Positions 47,640 to 57,698 of a DNA stretch of 64,000 nt are shown in pieces (the stretch's first letter is position 1; the number at the start of each line of letters is the position of its first letter). Source of the stretch: Pteria penguin (lineage: Eukaryota > Mollusca > Bivalvia > Pterioida > Pteriidae). The notes under the pieces were generated by a model that was not told the origin of the DNA, searched no databases, and saw only the letters and a program-made list of their open reading frames with translations. The stretch covers positions 64,383,381-64,447,380 of the forward strand of contig CM068581.1 in the NCBI GenBank assembly GCA_035048485.1, given 5' to 3'. The position numbers and the translations under genes are program-made.

Positions 47640-47825
47640 TACATTTGGTTGGTTGGTTGGTTGGTTGATTGGTGTTTTACATCGCTTTCAACAATTTTTT
47701 CAGTCATATCGCGACATGGAAGCAGGAAACGACCAACCTCTCAAACATAGTGGCGCAATCCAGGAATCGAACCCGGCGTCGCAAGCCAAGCGCTTAACCA
47801 CTACACCAAGTCTGCCCCTTGATTG
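47640..47825 (-). mobile_element. tRNA-derived SINE, second type, minus strand
   Basis: The complement has a tRNA-like head with an A-box-like 'ttggtgtagtgg' (near 47810) and B-box GGTTCGATTCC (complement of 47763-47773), then 'gagaggttggtcg'. The tail is a (GGTT)n run at 47647-47668 on the plus strand. Its body differs from the SINE family at 33 kb. Confidence 0.7.
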
Positions 47826-47876
47826 GGTATAAGTTTCCCTAATTTGTAAAATCCTTTCCTTTAAAAATAAGCATAC

Positions 47877-47984
47877 AGAACATACGTACGTGGACATTAA
47901 ACATGAAAAATATAACATTTATGCATTTTCCTCTTAAAAAGAAAGAGGTGAGAGAAAGAGGGAGAGAGAGAGAGAGAGAGAGAG
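47877..47984 (+). repeat. Dispersed repeat DR4 with GA microsatellite, copy 2
   Basis: The leader 'cagaacatacgtacgtggac' with 'attaaacatgaaaaatataa' repeats the one at 41842, and a GA-rich tract follows (47943-47984). Confidence 0.7.
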
Positions 47985-48289
47985 CTGTTGTGTATAATGT
48001 GGTGATAGTAGGGGATTGTTGCTGGTGTTTGTTGTTTGTGCTTGATGGACTTCACTTAAACATCTATATATTAATTAAATTGGTCACTTCCTTTTACATA
48101 TTTGTGTACCTTAAACAGTTCTTAGTTTTAATTATTTGAAATATTGCTTTCATGGTACGGTATGGTACCTATGTTTAACACCACATTATTTCTCATGAAG
48201 ACATGTAGTCTTTCCTTATGTTTGTGTATATTCGACAGTGTAAAAAGAAATGTGTTCTTTGTAATATCCACTTTCACAGGTACTGTTTG

Positions 48290-49350
48290 GGGTCAGTTGG
48301 AATCTATAAAAGTCATTATTAAGTCTACTACATCCATGTCTGTTTTGAGTATTGTTGGTATTCCTATGGGTACTAATTGCGGGCCTCTTCTGGCCGAAAT
48401 ATTTTTGTACTCTTACGAAGCAGAATTCATACAGTCTCTGCTCTCTAAAGGCAATAAACAGCATCTCGGTTCAACTTTACATACCGATACATTGATGATG
48501 TTTTGTCGACTAACAACCCTGTATTTGAGGATCACCTCAACATCATATATCCAAAGGAGATAAAAGATACTACAGAGAACGCATCTTCTGCTTCATACCT
48601 CGATATACTCCTATCAATTAGTGATGATAGTTCATTAGTAACCTCTCTCTATGACAAACGTGACGATTTCAATTTCATTATTACCAAATTACCTTTTCTG
48701 AGTAGTAACATACCTTCCTCTCCCGCATATGGCGTCTTCATTTCACAACTTGCACGCTATGCCAGGGCATGCTCTGAATACGAAAATATCGTCCTGAGAG
48801 CGAGGTTTCTTGCCACGAAACTAATCTCACAAGGATATATTGAGGAACGTTTGAAATTGTCACTGAGTTCTATGGTTGATATAGGGATCTATTACAATTT
48901 CAGATTCCTCTTTCAAGAATGTTAACCGATATTTTGGGACCTGACTATACAAAATAGCCGTCTTAACTTTTTGACTATACTTGATTTGACATAATACGTA
49001 TATACATGTATATACAGACCTGCGTTTCCGACACCGGAATTTCAGGCAGGCAGCATTTCTTGCCTTGAATGGAAAGATTGACTTCGTGTTCCTGTCTCCT
49101 TCGTATGTTCATGCGTGTATATTTATGTATTTACCTCCTCGACTTGAAATGTTGTTGCAGGACTTTTGTCACGGGTGTTGCATGTAACCAGGGGACGCTT
49201 ACTCTTCCCGGTCACCTGGTCTCACCTCGATTTTATTGGGGTTCGCATTTGTCTGAATATGACACTAAACACGATATTGTCCCCTTTATTCCATCGACTA
49301 TGAGATGTGGTTTAGCCTTCGGTACTTTTTCGTTTTTTACCTTGAGTATG
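48290..49350 (+). pseudogene. Frameshifted reverse-transcriptase relic (Penelope-like or related)
   Basis: One frame carries GIPMGTNCGPLLAEIFLYSY (from about 48357), the RT region around the conserved PxGT..P motif. Another frame from about 48500 has a degraded Y-x-DD region, then KEIKDTTENASSASYLDILL, SLYDKRDDFNFIITKLPF, and PAYGVFISQLARYARACSEY. These stretches belong to a family of RT proteins I know from marine invertebrate genomes, with Penelope-like elements the best guess; I cannot place it firmly. A frameshift separates the two parts near 48490. The frame stops at 48925 and similarity appears to continue in pieces to about 49300. No endonuclease domain is visible. Confidence 0.65.
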
Positions 49351-49394
49351 TAATATATTCATTTTACGTATTCCAAATAGGAAATATTTTGACA

Positions 49395-49575
49395 CGTCAG
49401 ATTTACGTGTGTTTATTTTACTTTTAATTTTGTGTATTTTGTCAGCGTCGGTAACCTCATTTGGTAAATTATTCCAAGTTGCCACTACGGAGGAACGAAA
49501 GAATTTTTTGTGACCAGAAGAGGAAGCGCAGAGAAGACTGCTGTTGCTAACCTGGTCCCTGAATTGGAATTTGAA
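49395..49575 (-). pseudogene. Possible non-LTR retrotransposon C-terminal fragment
   Basis: Minus-strand frame FKFQFRDQVSNSSLLCASSS, then FFRSSVVATWNNLPNEVTDA and a Lys-rich end. The 'F.R...V..WN.LP..V' pattern is common near the C-terminus of jockey/CR1-type reverse transcriptases. Only about 60 residues remain and no RT core is adjacent, so this is a weak assignment. Confidence 0.35.
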
Positions 49576-49579
49576 CATG

Positions 49580-51924
49580 AGACTGGGGCGAACCTCCTAG
49601 GAGGACAGCCTCCCAGGTTCATAACCGTCATTTCAGAAGATGACAATAAGCTCATCATTGTCTTCCTCCAACATAATAATACAATTAGACCTGTTTTAGT
49701 GAAGTTCTGTTCATTTTTTCTTGTCTCTGTACAATATCAGCAGAGGCAGCTGAACTACCATTCAATGAACTGCCCTGATTGTTGTGTGTGTGATCTGTCT
49801 CTGGAAAGTCTAGCTTTTTGAGGCAAATACATTTTCTCATCAGATGAAGTAAAAGATATTTTGGTTGTGGTAATTTTTGGGCAGTGGGCATTGTGATATG
49901 TACCTTATCAGTTCATCTATCAGGAGTTCAATGTGCTCTAAGTAATTGATTTGCGCATCAGACATTATCCCATTCTACCAACTGTATTCCAGAAACGATA
50001 CTGGGTATTTACCAAAGCTAGTACATGGATTCTGAGAAACATATTGTTAGTGTGGTACACGGAGACAGGTATTGATGGATTACTATTGGCAATAGGCTTT
50101 CCATCCCTAGCTCCTAGATCCCACTTTAATCCATTCCAAAATATGTAGTCTGCTGGAATGGATTTTTGTAGGATTGTTATAATACCTATCATTTTGCTCA
50201 CTTTGTAAAAAAAGAAATAAGACAAATAATCGAATCTAGCAAAGAAGGAAATTTTATGCATATATTTGCCGATTTTATCACACGTGCTGTGCAAAATATC
50301 TTCCGTTCTCTTCCTATGTAGTTTGTGAACTAAGTGACTTAGGTATTTAAGACAAAGAAGGAAATCTTAGTGTGTGTTATTCTATGTTTCGACGTTTTAT
50401 ATGTTTAAAATTTACGACATGTATTACAAACTATTACTTTGAGGATTGAGAATATTTGGTTGAATTTCAATTCTGCAAATATGACATATACATATACTGT
50501 TAAATAGTTACTGTTCACAATCGTAGTCATTGTGAATGAACCATAAACCATATCGTGATGTATAGTTCTATAAAGTAAGCCATTTTCTCTATAACATGTA
50601 AACGTTAAAGGGTTTTTAGCTTAACATGGTTCATATTGTGTATCAAATTTATCGTTCCATATTGATAGCTGAATTGATTTCATTCTGATAAAAGTATAAC
50701 AGATAAAAACGATATTGCTGTGTGAAGCTGTGAAACGATGATGGCGATGAATGGTTTTAGAGAAGTATTGTTCTGGGTATGTATAATTATATACTTGTTT
50801 TTCAGTAACAACCTATATATAGTATAAACCTGTTTTTCAGTAACAGTCATTAATCATTGATTTGTGTACATATATATATATATATACATATTTGACAAAA
50901 TGTTAATTTGTATACAGAAATGAATATCTGTTAATAAAACTTCAACAATTTAGGATTTTCACATTATATTAAACATTAGCGCTTAGACACTAGTCAAAGT
51001 CTATTGACAATCTTCAGGTGATGTATATTGTGACAACAGTTGTTTCAGACGCTATGGTATAGTGACGTTATAACTATATAAGGGGAGTTAATCAAATCAT
51101 TCATGAAATATAATACAGAATTATTATAATAATCCCTGTTCATAATAATGATAGCTCCTCCCTTATTCGCTTTCTTTATCATAATTGATTTATCCGACTG
51201 AAGTATTTTAGGGTATACCTCTTTTCGGTTCTGCTTTAGATAAAATTTTCCTTACATTATTAAATATTACGATTCCGTTTTGGATTGAATTTTGATTTGT
51301 TACAGAGAGGTGATCCATCATCCTCTTCTTTATCCGCAAAAAAAAAAAGAATAATAATAATAATAATGATAATAAAAAAACAACTATATATATATAAAAA
51401 TAGCAAAACATGTGATATATATGTATATTTATAGATGTAGAAATAACTATGAAAATATCACATTTTGCGTTGGTTTATTCTGTGAGCGCTTTCGCCGTAT
51501 GACTCTTCAGACAGAATAATGAAATTTAATTTAATTGTAGTTTCTAAAAGATAAACTATGACGTCAGGATATTGTGATGTTGCGCAACAGTTACTTATAG
51601 TTCGGTATAACGTAATTTCGTGTGAGATCATTTCATGTGCAAGGATGAATAGTTGTAAATATATATATATATATTTATCATATGTATTTATCATAATTTA
51701 TGACATAGGTGACGTCATAGCGTGGAAAAGAATTGTGTCAATACGGTGTATGATGAAATAAACACATATAAACTGAGTGTAAAGATGCGATAAAAAGAAT
51801 CTGAAATGAAATTTAATTTCATATGGTATTTATGAAACTCGTTGTGTGTTTTATATCCCCTCGCCAAATCAAACCTTGTAAACCCCCTTTAAATCCCCAA
51901 CACATATCAAATATGCCTTTGTCT
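49580..51924. other. No recognisable gene
   Basis: AT-rich DNA with short TA microsatellites (50870-50886, 51660-51673) and an A-rich tract (51338-51385). Open frames overlap on opposite strands and show no domains. Confidence 0.4.
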
Positions 51925-52568
51925 TGTAGTAAGTTGAAGTTCACTGTATTGTATACTTTGTAATAACAAAGTCCAAATTAAAAGTTAATCGTTTATTTTT
52001 GTTTCATGTCCAAATGCAATATCAATACAAAGCTTTAAAGTCCGACAATGAAATTATAAAGTTCCAAAAACGAAAGAAAGAAAAAGAGTTCTCCAAGGAA
52101 ACAAGTTTTTCAATATTTCTCACAAAAGTAACATCCACAAAAGTCAATGACATCCGTAAGCTCCGCCCAAATTCAAGTAAACAGCCAATCATGTCACGAG
52201 TAACAAAAGTATTCTTGGACATTCTGGTAAATGAAAAACAATTAATTAAACCCAAACAAGTGCTAACAGTCTTAATTCATGAGTGACAAGCATTTCAACA
52301 CCAAAGAGCAGCAAGTCTTTACAACTCTGAAATCGGATACATAGGAACATAAATATAGCGACGGCGGCGAGCTACGGAGAAAGGATAGATGTCAAATTGA
52401 AATATGACCAACATGTGATCAACGTTTCCTAATCAAAACCAAATTGCATCAAAAGTAATGTTCAAGTAATTCCCATGATATTACCTTCCCTGATAAATAG
52501 AAAATAGCTGATGTACTTTAATCAAATTTTGTCATTTATAAAACCCATTATTAAACATATACATAACA
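51925..52568 (-). repeat. 3' LTR
   Basis: 644 bp, plus-strand borders TGTAGTAAG..CATAACA. I found no difference from the copy at 58666-59309 on reading both. Includes short open frames (52022-52286) that occur identically in the other LTR and are not genes. Confidence 0.93.
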
Positions 52569-52580
52569 TCCGCCCCAATA
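52569..52580 (-). other. Polypurine tract
   Basis: The minus strand reads 'attggggcgga' directly before the 3' LTR, the position where plus-strand priming by reverse transcription is expected. Confidence 0.5.
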
Positions 52581-52723
52581 AAATTAAAATTGAGTATCAA
52601 TTTTAAACATGGGTTAATAAATGCAAAAAAAAAATTCAAAGAATACTATTGCAACAATATGTACACACTACCTGTATAATATGCATCATAATTCTGAAAG
52701 GTATCATACTTATGAAATACAAA

Positions 52724-53115
52724 CAATATTCCAACGAACATTCAAATATTTTCATTGAAATATACAAAAATATATTGTAGACATGATACAAGTAATACCC
52801 AAACACAGTACCTGCTCATCCCTGAATCATATGTAAAAACCATTGCAGTAAACATACTTTGATATACGAATTACATGATGACAAGAGCCTAAGTAACAAT
52901 AAATGAGGCATCAATTGCAACAAATCTGACAATATTTCAAAGTACATTCAAATATTGTGAACAAAGATACACAAAACATTTGTAAACATGATAATACCGG
53001 CTCATCCCTTAATCATATGTAAAAACCATTGCGGTAAACATACCATGGTATACCAATTATACATGATGATAAGAGCGTACGTAACCATAAATGAGGCATC
53101 AATTGCAACAAATAT
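52724..53115. repeat. About 190-bp tandem repeat in the element's 3' noncoding region
   Basis: 'ctcatccctgaatcatatgt' (52815) recurs as 'ctcatcccttaatcatatgt' (53001), with 'aaaaaccattgcrgtaaaca' and 'aatgaggcatcaattgcaac' following in both. A third partial start is near 52724. Two to two and a half copies; no reading frame. Confidence 0.75.
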
Positions 53116-53494
53116 CCCAAAATGATCCAAATTTAAATCTATGTACACTTTACGCTGTATATTTTACACACCACCCCATCAAACCGAATATTTTCTTCCT
53201 GATATACATAGCATATATGACCATATTCATAAAGCACAGTACCGTACCATCCAACACATAAACAACTTATCGCTTTATACTAAATGTATAATTATCGAGA
53301 CTAACTCCTGCAGTTATTATGTAACTAGAGTAACCCATCCGCCTCTATTAAGATAACAGATTGTGAACAAATTATCATATTAATTATGCGATAAAAGTTA
53401 AGTGTCCCATGAATCAAACTAACTCTATATACATGTATATCGGGCATTCGAATTCAACATATGGGGATAGTTTCATATACTAGCAGTCATTATA

Positions 53495-53827
53495 TTAATT
53501 GATAAATGGGGGAGGTCTGTCTAGAACAGCCTGTCGTGCTTTCGCATTCGAACTAGAGGAGGGCACCCAAAATGCATTATCGGCCGGCTCCCCTGCAACA
53601 TGAATCAAATATTGTATTCCTCTCGGAGAATGTCTTTGTCCTATCACTTTTTTAATTTTGTGGAATCCATCAGAATCTGATGACGTTGACATATATGTGA
53701 TAGGATCGACGTGATAAGTGTCTCTGAAACGAAGTGGTGGTTGCCTCGATCGCTCGGACCGTCTAATTGATTGAGGCTGCGGTTTATCCTCGTGTGCAAC
53801 CGGATCCGTCTGGCAACTTTGGAGCAT
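53495..53827 (-). CDS. Chromodomain-like C-terminal tail of pol (other frame)
   Basis: 110-codon frame overlapping the end of the integrase frame. It holds RRSERSRQPPLRFRD, a basic linker common in integrase tails, and then FHKIKKVIGQRHSPRGIQYL, FWVPSSSS. The pattern 'I..r...g..YLi...g....fW.P' resembles a diverged chromodomain, a module some Ty3/gypsy integrases use to choose chromatin targets. It is out of frame with the integrase, which ends at 53784, so either a small indel or frameshifting separates them. The first Met (53827) is unlikely to be a real start. Confidence 0.5.
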   Translation of the reverse strand: MLQSCQTDPVAHEDKPQPQSIRRSERSRQPPLRFRDTYHVDPITYMSTSSDSDGFHKIKKVIGQRHSPRGIQYLIHVAGEPADNAFWVPSSSSNAKARQAVLDRPPPFIN

Positions 53828-55232
53828 GTGTAACCCGCCGTGAACTTGTCACACTAAAGAATTTTGACGGTGTCGGTTCTCTTACGTATGCTCGCTTTAG
53901 CCTGTTTATATGGACGTCCTGTTCCTTACTGATGGTCACAGTGGGATCGTGCAGTCTTACTATGTGTTCGCTGATGACACTTTTAATCACAAAAGGTCCG
54001 GTATATTGTTCTTGTAGCTTTTGACCTTTTCCAGTCGTTTGCTTTTGTAGGAATACATAATCGCCATTTTGCAAAGTCAATGGTCTAAGATCCTGGTTTG
54101 CCGAGTCTAGCATCCTTTGTTTTGATTTCGTCACATTATCAATGATTTCCGCTCGGACAACGTTTATTTTTCTTAATTGCTCACATAAATATTTTTCCAC
54201 GTCAGTTTTGCATGTGGCAAGCTCCATTTGGTAGTTAAGCAGTGGGAATTTTGGCCTTGTTCCATACAGAATTTCAAAAGGAGAGTATCCTAAACTGGAG
54301 TTCACGGAATTATTCATAGAAAATACAACTGACGGCAGTATTGATTCCCAGTTTTTTCTGTCGCTTGTCATGTATGGTGTCAGACGTTCCGCTAGTGTAG
54401 CATGCATTCTCTCACAAGCCCCTAGACAGTGGTGCATGAAAGCGGGAGTGAACTGCTGTTGTATATGCAGCATTTTGCAAAGTTCTGTAGTCACTTGTGC
54501 AATAAATTCGCTACCTTGATCGCTTATTACAGTATTGCACGCACCGAATGTTGTGACAAGTCTGAAAAACGCATTCGCGACCGTGATGGCATCTTTTTCA
54601 CGTATGGGAACCGTAAACAGGTACTTGGAAAACATATCTACCGCTGTAAATATGTAACTATTCCCTGTTGTCGAAATCGGTAAAGGTCCATATAAGTCCA
54701 TTTCCCATACCTCAAATGGAGCACTTGGTGTTGGGTAGGCCGATATACCCGATTTTGTGGGTAAGCGTGTAATTTTCCTCTTTTGACACGAATCACACGA
54801 TCGGACATACTCGCTAATTATTTCTGACATTCGTTGAAAGAAATAATGTTCTTTGATTTTGTCTAAAGTCACCTGAATTCCACCATGCGCCGCAAAAGGT
54901 GAATCGTGATAGAGATGTAAAATTTCCGGAATCATATCTCTCGGGACAACTAATTGATAATTGGAGAAAGTTTTAGCCCGCTTGGATTTCGCTACTCGAG
55001 AGTGAAAAAGCATGCCGTCAATAAGTGCGTAATCCGAGTGTGTCAACAAAATGTTTCTAGTAACTTTTTGCGAATTTGGTAACGTACCGTGTTTAAGATA
55101 TTCAATCAGCGGTAACAGTTCATCGTCATTTGATTGCTTCTGAATAATGTCCGTTTTCAAAAATTGTGTATTATAAAACAATCCAGCATCCGTGTTCTTG
55201 TCAGGCTGCGAAGAATTATCACTATCGGCCAC
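53784..55232 (-). CDS. Retrotransposon integrase
   Basis: 482-codon frame. The HHCC zinc-binding part has H109 and H116 (HDSPFAAH) with C146/C149 (CDSC). The DDE core has D179 (WEMDLYGPL), D238 (ISDQGSEF) and E274 (GACERMH), with 35 residues between the last two as usual. A GPF-type module (TGPFVIKSVI, about 411-420) and HINRLKRAY follow. It acts in the nucleus to join retroelement DNA to the host chromosome. The frame probably continues upstream of its first ATG as part of pol (VVSTVADSD is open) but is shifted relative to the RT frame that ends at 55241. The catalytic residues are all present. Confidence 0.88.
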   Translation of the reverse strand: MADSDNSSQPDKNTDAGLFYNTQFLKTDIIQKQSNDDELLPLIEYLKHGTLPNSQKVTRNILLTHSDYALIDGMLFHSRVAKSKRAKTFSNYQLVVPRDMIPEILHLYHDSPFAAHGGIQVTLDKIKEHYFFQRMSEIISEYVRSCDSCQKRKITRLPTKSGISAYPTPSAPFEVWEMDLYGPLPISTTGNSYIFTAVDMFSKYLFTVPIREKDAITVANAFFRLVTTFGACNTVISDQGSEFIAQVTTELCKMLHIQQQFTPAFMHHCLGACERMHATLAERLTPYMTSDRKNWESILPSVVFSMNNSVNSSLGYSPFEILYGTRPKFPLLNYQMELATCKTDVEKYLCEQLRKINVVRAEIIDNVTKSKQRMLDSANQDLRPLTLQNGDYVFLQKQTTGKGQKLQEQYTGPFVIKSVISEHIVRLHDPTVTISKEQDVHINRLKRAYVREPTPSKFFSVTSSRRVTHAPKLPDGSGCTRG

Positions 55233-55240
55233 TGTAGATA

Positions 55241-56707
55241 CTACATTAACAGCTCAGATGACCTTTGAATCCACAGTTGTTTTGATTTACGGTGTCGCCT
55301 GCGCTTCTGTTTCAACGGTGCGAAAATTTCCTCTGTATCTCCGTCATATTCACACGGCGCTACTTTGAGAACATTCGCATGTAATACATATTTGTTATCG
55401 TCATCTGTGTGCAACAAAGAATGCAAATTTTCACCGTTCGGTAATTTGACGGAAGTTTTCTCAGACACGTACGGAAAATGTGGGTCCTCCTTGTCTGGAC
55501 TACTTTCCATAATTACTGGGAATTTCGGATTTCTCGACAATGCGTCTGCAACGCACATCTCTGCTGCTGGTTTGTATACAATGTCAATATCGAACTGTTG
55601 TAGAATTGCGAGCCATCTTTCGTAAATCGCTCCTTTCAATTGTTTTTGAAATAACGGTCGCAATGCCTGGTGGTCACATTCAACAACGGAGTGACGGCCT
55701 CGCAAATATGGCGCACAATCTAGAACTGCATGTACCATTCCCAACAGTTCAAGTTTAGTAGGTCCGTAAGATCGTTGCCACTTTGAAAGTCCTTTCGAAC
55801 CGAATCTCACAACACGCGAAATACCATCTTCGTGAATTTGGTATAGCATATATCCGATACCGTGATTTGACGTGTCAACCGAAAGACGAAAATCTAAGTC
55901 ATATCGCGGAAAACTCAAAACCGGGGACTCCTTTAAAAGTCGTTTGAGTTCATCGAAAGCTCTCTGTTGATCGCTATCCCACTTAAATTTTGTGTCTTTC
56001 TTCATAAGTCGCGTCATCGGCTGGGCGATTGCGCTGTAATTCGGAATAAATTTTCTAAACCAGTTAAACACTCCCATAATTCGGCGCAGTTCCTTGAAAT
56101 TTTTCGGAGCGGCATAGTCAATTATCAGTTCGACTTTTGATGACGGTGGACGAATACCTTCACGCGAGATTTCATGTCCCAAAAATATACATTTCCTTTG
56201 CGCAAAATTACATTTGGAAAGTTCTAGTTTCAAACCTGCTGTTTTGAGGCGGTCAAACACACACTGCAAATCCTCTAAATGTTGTTCAAAAGTCTCCGAA
56301 CATATAAGTACGTCATCCAAATAGCACAGTACGGATTTAAATGTCAGGCCACGTAAAACTTTGTCCATAAGTAGCTGAAAACTATTGGGACTCGTTTTCA
56401 AACCCATCGGTAACCGCAGAAATTTAAACGTTCCGTAACATGTATTGAATGCTGTGTACTTTGTGGAGTCTTCTGAAATCGGCATCTGGAAAAACCCTTT
56501 GCTAAGGTCAATGGATGTGATGTAATTTGGAGTACGCTCCGTAAAAGATTCGGTCAACTCTTGTAAGTCAGGAATATTATAACGGAATTCCTTTGTTTGA
56601 GAGTTCAGGAAACGAAAATCACAACAGAAACGGTACCACGATAGACTTTGTTCCTTCGTTACATCATCGCCATGTGACTTTGGCTTGCTTCGTTTCGCAA
56701 CCAACAC
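55241..56707 (-). CDS. Retrotransposon reverse transcriptase / RNase H
   Basis: 488-codon frame. The RT palm has the first Asp in SIDLSKGFFQMPI (D67), the LPMGLKTSP motif (about 99-107) and YLDD at 129-132. The thumb/connection follows (GVFNWFRKFIPNYS). RNase H has D278 (LSVDTSNHGIG), E320 (TKLELLGMV), D345 (VECDHQAL) and D388 (VADALSR). The start at 56707 is only the first Met; the open frame extends upstream to the apparent deletion point near 56757, with PITSPIVLVAK directly before the RT. Its end at 55241 is one frame away from the integrase. Confidence 0.9.
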   Translation of the reverse strand: MLVAKRSKPKSHGDDVTKEQSLSWYRFCCDFRFLNSQTKEFRYNIPDLQELTESFTERTPNYITSIDLSKGFFQMPISEDSTKYTAFNTCYGTFKFLRLPMGLKTSPNSFQLLMDKVLRGLTFKSVLCYLDDVLICSETFEQHLEDLQCVFDRLKTAGLKLELSKCNFAQRKCIFLGHEISREGIRPPSSKVELIIDYAAPKNFKELRRIMGVFNWFRKFIPNYSAIAQPMTRLMKKDTKFKWDSDQQRAFDELKRLLKESPVLSFPRYDLDFRLSVDTSNHGIGYMLYQIHEDGISRVVRFGSKGLSKWQRSYGPTKLELLGMVHAVLDCAPYLRGRHSVVECDHQALRPLFQKQLKGAIYERWLAILQQFDIDIVYKPAAEMCVADALSRNPKFPVIMESSPDKEDPHFPYVSEKTSVKLPNGENLHSLLHTDDDNKYVLHANVLKVAPCEYDGDTEEIFAPLKQKRRRHRKSKQLWIQRSSELLM

Positions 56708-57654
56708 TATCGGGCTAGTAATCGGAACATCTTCGTTTTCGTGTACTTGTGTAATAATTCCCTGCCGATGTTCGGATTATCCAGAGTCACGAACACTGAT
56801 CTATTCCGAAGTATGCACTCCTGTAATAACTTACGGTTTTCTGTAGATAGATCCGAGTTCATCTGGCATTTATCAAAGAAGTCTGCATTAGATTTGGTCA
56901 TGTCATTAGTCTCACCGTCACTCACTTGAATATTAGCACATTGCACGGTACTGTCACCTATTTTAACGCGAGTGATGTCATATGTATTGTCAAGAGGTTT
57001 AAAATGTGCTAAAATAGAACCTTTATGTACAAAAATGGGTTCATTACTAGGGTTTAAAATTTTCAAAGGGACTGCGCTATTACTAGATATATTACAAACA
57101 TTCTTCCCAAGCAATAACCCTTTGTGTAATAATGTATTATGTACACTACAAAATCCTAGCATTCCGACCATTTTGCTCTTGTCTACCTTACCAAAAATCA
57201 ACATTTCTGAATTTGGTGATATTGTGAAATTTGACTTACACCTCACCTTTGTACTCTTCATCTGCCCTGAAAATGTGGCAAACCTGTCAAAATCTAAGAC
57301 TATACCCTTAGACATAAAATATGACGTACCAAGGATGAGAGGATGAGATGCATGATCTAAAATATCAACATAAATTTTGTGCTTAGCATTTGAGCAAGGC
57401 GTCTGCACCTCGATTCTGGCAGTACCAACCACATCTTTACTTTGATTATTTGCTAAAGTGACATTTTTATGTCCACAAGAGATAAAACAGGACTTACTTT
57501 GTACAGGTAAACGCTGGTAGAGTGACTTAGATATAATATTTACATTACTGCCAGAATCCAAAAGAGCAGCAACCTTTACTCCAAATATATTTACAGGCAT
57601 ATACATGAATTTCCCTATTTTATGAAATTGAGAATCACCGTCACTGGCACTCAA
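56707..57654 (-). CDS. Retrotransposon aspartic protease and start of pol
   Basis: 315-codon frame with the aspartic protease signature ALLDSGSNVNIIS (catalytic Asp about residue 33) and a second conserved block near LILGTSYF. Retroviral-type proteases of this class act as dimers to cut Gag-Pol. The frame is open upstream of the first Met into the end of gag in the -1 frame, so Gag-Pol is likely made by -1 frameshifting near an A-rich site just before the gag stop (inference). At its end, VTLDNPNIGREL passes into a stop near 56707. The usual Arg/Pro-rich linker before RT is absent, suggesting a small deletion. Confidence 0.8.
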   Translation of the reverse strand: MSASDGDSQFHKIGKFMYMPVNIFGVKVAALLDSGSNVNIISKSLYQRLPVQSKSCFISCGHKNVTLANNQSKDVVGTARIEVQTPCSNAKHKIYVDILDHASHPLILGTSYFMSKGIVLDFDRFATFSGQMKSTKVRCKSNFTISPNSEMLIFGKVDKSKMVGMLGFCSVHNTLLHKGLLLGKNVCNISSNSAVPLKILNPSNEPIFVHKGSILAHFKPLDNTYDITRVKIGDSTVQCANIQVSDGETNDMTKSNADFFDKCQMNSDLSTENRKLLQECILRNRSVFVTLDNPNIGRELLHKYTKTKMFRLLAR

Positions 57655-57698
57655 GTCACTAAAGCCACAGGCTGCTGGTGCCGGGTCCAGACTGGGCG

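Noticed and set aside
51999..52286. 95-codon plus-strand frame, also at 58740-59027
   Set aside because: It is LTR sequence present in both LTRs on the strand opposite to the element's genes.
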